From assembly GCA_937125455.1 (NCBI GenBank), contig CAKZLK010000038.1:103171-167170 (forward strand): a DNA stretch of 64,000 nt, read 5' to 3'. This DNA is from an uncultured Aequorivita sp. (GTDB lineage: Bacteria; Bacteroidota; Bacteroidia; Flavobacteriales; Flavobacteriaceae). Positions 61,796-64,000 of the stretch are shown here, in pieces; position 1 is the first letter of the stretch; each line of letters begins with the position of its first letter. A program made the translations under genes and the position numbers. The notes below the pieces were generated by a model, which worked only from the letters and a program-made list of their open reading frames with translations, had not been told where the DNA came from and searched no databases.

Positions 61796-63301
61796 ATGAA
61801 AGCAATTACCTTTTTTACCTTAGTTTTTATTTCACTAAACGCTACTGCACAAAGTTTTTCTTGGGGTTTTCCTTTTGGGAGGGCCGATGAAACAGAAAAA
61901 GATATAACCCATATAGTGACCGAGGACAAGCTTTACAGGATTTCTTCAAAATATGATCTGGGCACTTTTAACCAAAAAATAACGGTGGATCAGTTTTCAT
62001 TGAATGATTTGGAAAAAAGCGGAAGCATTGATATATCTGTGGAGCAGCCTATGATGGGCGTGGCAAGTTTGACCTTTAACAGTATGTTTCAAAAAGAAGG
62101 TTCAGCATTTATCTTTTTCTACACAGATTATGACCGAAAAACCAAAAAGAACAACTTGCTTTTTCGAGAAGTGGACATCAATTCCGGAAAGTTGGGCGAG
62201 CTGCAGACAGTAATGGAAATGGATACGAACGATGGTAGGTTCGTGATCTCCCAAAGTGATAATAAACATTATTTTGCCGTTTTAAAAGAGCTTCCGTATG
62301 CCAAAAAATCCAATGAAAAAGTGGAGCTATTTCTATTGGATGACAAAGCAGGAATTCTAAAGGAAACAACGCAGGAATTTGAATTTGAGGACAAACGCGA
62401 CAAACAGCATTCACTCTATGTTTCCAATGAGGGGCAGGTAATTTTGGTGAAAAAAGTTGATGAGAAAAAGGAAAAGCCGTACCTCAATTTATATACTTGG
62501 AACACAGCCGAAAACACGGTTTCCTCTATTTCCCTAAAACAGCAGGACGATTATCAAATTCCTCAATTTGAAGGGAAATTTTACGAAAGCAATTTTTACT
62601 TTTTAGCAATTTTGACCTATGAAAAATCAACTAACTTCGGTCTGAAGATAGACATGAACGGTAGAAACTCTGGTGTTGGTGCTAATGGTATCTTGGCCTT
62701 AAAAATAGATAGTCTGGGAAAGGTGGTCTTCAACCAAAGAAATGATTTTGAGAAAGTAATTGCCAACTTAAATCTAAAGGATTTTCTTTTTGATAGTACT
62801 GGAATTTGGGCAGTTTATGACCGTATGTATGTTGAAAAAAAATCAAAATCCAGCAATTTGAACGATGGCGATTTTAGTTATGATTACAGTTATTTGAACA
62901 ATGGATTTGTAATAAACAAACTTGATATAAACACTGGGAAATTGGAGTGGTCAAAAATCATTGATACTGCAGAGCCCAATACAGCAAATGACAATGGCGA
63001 TTTTCTCTCCACGCTATTTTATCTTGATGGCTCCAATTTGGTTTTGCTTTACAACGAAACAAGGGATTTGAACAAGGCAAAAATTCATGTTATTTTCAAC
63101 CGTCGTTTTCCTATAAAGGAAGTGATTTCCTCTTCAGGCGAAACATTGTCCCGCGATGCGCTGCTTTCAGCAGGAATTGGTGTTACCAAAGAGGAGGAAT
63201 TTGAACTTAACACACAATTCCTTGTTCCAGTTTCAAGGAATGCTTTTATTCTTCGTGCCAGTAATAGAGCGGAATATAAATATGGAAAGATGAAGATATA
63301 A
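61796..63301 (+). CDS. Large secreted hypothetical protein
   Basis: 501 residues, signal peptide MKAITFFTLVFISLNATAQS. The body alternates beta strands and acidic loops with repeated I/L-D-x-N/T-G patterns (DINSGKLGE, DINTGKLEW), suggestive of a beta-propeller-like or repeat structure; I cannot assign a family. Co-transcribed with the 185-residue secreted protein and possibly partner to it. Confidence 0.75.
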   Translation: MKAITFFTLVFISLNATAQSFSWGFPFGRADETEKDITHIVTEDKLYRISSKYDLGTFNQKITVDQFSLNDLEKSGSIDISVEQPMMGVASLTFNSMFQKEGSAFIFFYTDYDRKTKKNNLLFREVDINSGKLGELQTVMEMDTNDGRFVISQSDNKHYFAVLKELPYAKKSNEKVELFLLDDKAGILKETTQEFEFEDKRDKQHSLYVSNEGQVILVKKVDEKKEKPYLNLYTWNTAENTVSSISLKQQDDYQIPQFEGKFYESNFYFLAILTYEKSTNFGLKIDMNGRNSGVGANGILALKIDSLGKVVFNQRNDFEKVIANLNLKDFLFDSTGIWAVYDRMYVEKKSKSSNLNDGDFSYDYSYLNNGFVINKLDINTGKLEWSKIIDTAEPNTANDNGDFLSTLFYLDGSNLVLLYNETRDLNKAKIHVIFNRRFPIKEVISSSGETLSRDALLSAGIGVTKEEEFELNTQFLVPVSRNAFILRASNRAEYKYGKMKI

Positions 63302-63352
63302 GGGTGGTGAGGAGATTCTTTTTTTACTTTGCTTATTGGTTATAACGACTAG

Positions 63353-63505
63353 GACTATTTAATTGAAAGATATAGCCAAAGATTGCCGAAGCTCGTTCAG
63401 GATCTATCAAGTCCTCAAAGAAATGAATATTTTGACGAATTAGAAAACTGGATATTATCTATTGATGAATCTATGGTAATTTTAAAACCAAGACATGAGG
63501 TTTAG
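63353..63505 (+). pseudogene. Possible gene remnant
   Basis: A stop-to-stop frame reads DYLIERYSQRLPKLVQDL, then SSPQRNEYFDELENWIL, and ends KPRHEV. The composition looks protein-like, but no start codon is near the beginning. It may be the tail of a lost gene or noise. The remainder of the gap up to 63624 holds nothing else. Confidence 0.3.
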
Positions 63506-63624
63506 CTATTGATATAATAAATTTCTCTCGTTTGTAGTTCTGTGGACGAAACAAAAATAATTTTTACTTATGTTTTCGATTGAGTAGTAAGACCATCAAT
63601 GTTGCTTATTAAATACAAAAGAAC

Positions 63625-63632
63625 TATATTTG
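63625..63632 (+). promoter_or_regulatory. TATATTTG promoter of the HipB-HipA operon with -33 TTG
   Basis: TATATTTG matches TAnnTTTG. A TTG at 63602-63604 lies 20 nt upstream, the usual spacing of the -33 element in Bacteroidota, making this the best complete promoter in the window. The ATG follows at 63651. Confidence 0.65.
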
Positions 63633-63650
63633 TTGTAAATAAGCATCATT

Positions 63651-63938
63651 ATGAATACAAAAAAAGCGATAGTGCTCCCGAAATATCAAATGATTTTTAG
63701 TCAAATAGGGGAGAATATTAAGCTCGCACGTAAAAGAAGGAAACTCACTACAGAACAAGTTTCTGAGCGCGCAGGTATTCACAGGACTACACTATACCGT
63801 ATAGAAAAAGGCGATCCAGCAGTTGCTATAGGATTGTACTTTAATGTCTTTAGGACACTTAACCTCCAGGATGATTTTCTGAAATTGGCAGTAGATGATG
63901 CGTTTGGTAGAAAATTGCAAGACCTTGATCTATTGTAA
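63651..63938 (+). CDS. XRE/HipB-type antitoxin regulator
   Basis: 95 residues. IGENIKLARKRRKLTTEQVSERAGIHRTTLYRIEKGDPAVAIGLYFNVFRTLNL is a Cro/C1 helix-turn-helix. It would bind its own promoter and neutralise the HipA-like partner that starts 5 bp downstream, as in HipBA modules. Confidence 0.85.
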   Translation: MNTKKAIVLPKYQMIFSQIGENIKLARKRRKLTTEQVSERAGIHRTTLYRIEKGDPAVAIGLYFNVFRTLNLQDDFLKLAVDDAFGRKLQDLDLL

Positions 63939-63943
63939 ATGAT

Positions 63944-64000
63944 ATGGCGAAAGGAAAATTTGACATATTCGTATTTGCGGATTGGGCGGCACTTGAGAAT
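63944..64000 (+). CDS. HipA-family kinase toxin, cut by the window end
   Basis: Only the first 19 residues are visible, MAKGKFDIFVFADWAALEN. This matches the HipA N-terminal start and follows the HipB-type gene as expected. The catalytic kinase region lies outside the window, so the activity and family are inferred mainly from context. Confidence 0.6.
   Translation, partial: MAKGKFDIFVFADWAALEN

Noticed and set aside
1..64000. CRISPR arrays, rRNA genes, complete tRNA genes, insertion sequences
   Set aside because: No spaced direct-repeat array, no rRNA-like or full cloverleaf sequence and no transposase was recognised on either strand.

Overview
The window looks like a chromosome segment of a Flavobacteriaceae-type Bacteroidota. 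The DNA is AT-rich. Many genes follow a TAnnTTTG -7 box, the Bacteroidota primary-sigma signature. Families typical of the group are present: DUF2452, TIGR03643, a Lacal_2735-type small protein, HYC_CC_PP, a BfmA/BtgA mobilization protein and an RND-TolC fusion. I cannot name a genus. No rRNA, complete tRNA, CRISPR array or insertion sequence was seen.

Region 1 (1-10.4 kb) is core chromosome. It holds a scattered menaquinone cluster: a DHNA-CoA-type thioesterase, isochorismate synthase (menF), menD and menB. Between and around these lie a CvfB-like S1 protein, a secreted C1 peptidase, a TlpA-like lipoprotein and two paralogous small proteins of unknown function. menA, menC and menE are not in the window.

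Region 2 (10.4-25.5 kb) is a stress and respiration neighbourhood: a sulfide:quinone oxidoreductase-TusE/DsrC-DsrE2 operon, an OmpP1/FadL porin, acetyl-CoA synthetase, a patatin, Hsp20, a WG-repeat protein, UspA and small membrane proteins. Eight intergenic palindromes of the form TGAY-N4-RTCA occur here. Most have a -7-like box at a nearly constant distance, so this looks like a local CRP/FNR-family regulon. A YceI-like lipoprotein remnant is also present.

Region 3 (25.6-64 kb) reads as a genomic island. It begins at a 3' tRNA-Ser-like fragment with its terminator, followed by two direct repeats. Its first part is a large metal-resistance block. This contains a CusA-type pump with its own TolC, DUF3347 proteins, an ArsP_1-type permease, an HMA-AraC fusion regulator, CopA, a DUF305 protein, a CusB-like adaptor, a CzcA-type pump fused to TolC with its adaptor, a PII-like protein, a Fur-family regulator, an APC transporter, a frameshifted SpoIIAA-like gene and a ZntA-like ATPase.

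An AT-rich cargo patch follows (50.4-55.5 kb): a DUF4365 nuclease-like protein, an AlbA_2/Schlafen-like protein, an uncharacterised PD-(D/E)xK candidate and a protein resembling class III nucleotidyl cyclases. The last two sit 10 bp apart and are the best candidate for an undescribed, possibly defensive, system. Then come plasmid/ICE-type genes (ssb, DUF6876, BfmA/BtgA, a MobB-like relaxase, a TraG/VirD4 coupling protein), a secreted gene pair, and a HipB-HipA module cut by the window end. No integrase and no right border are visible.
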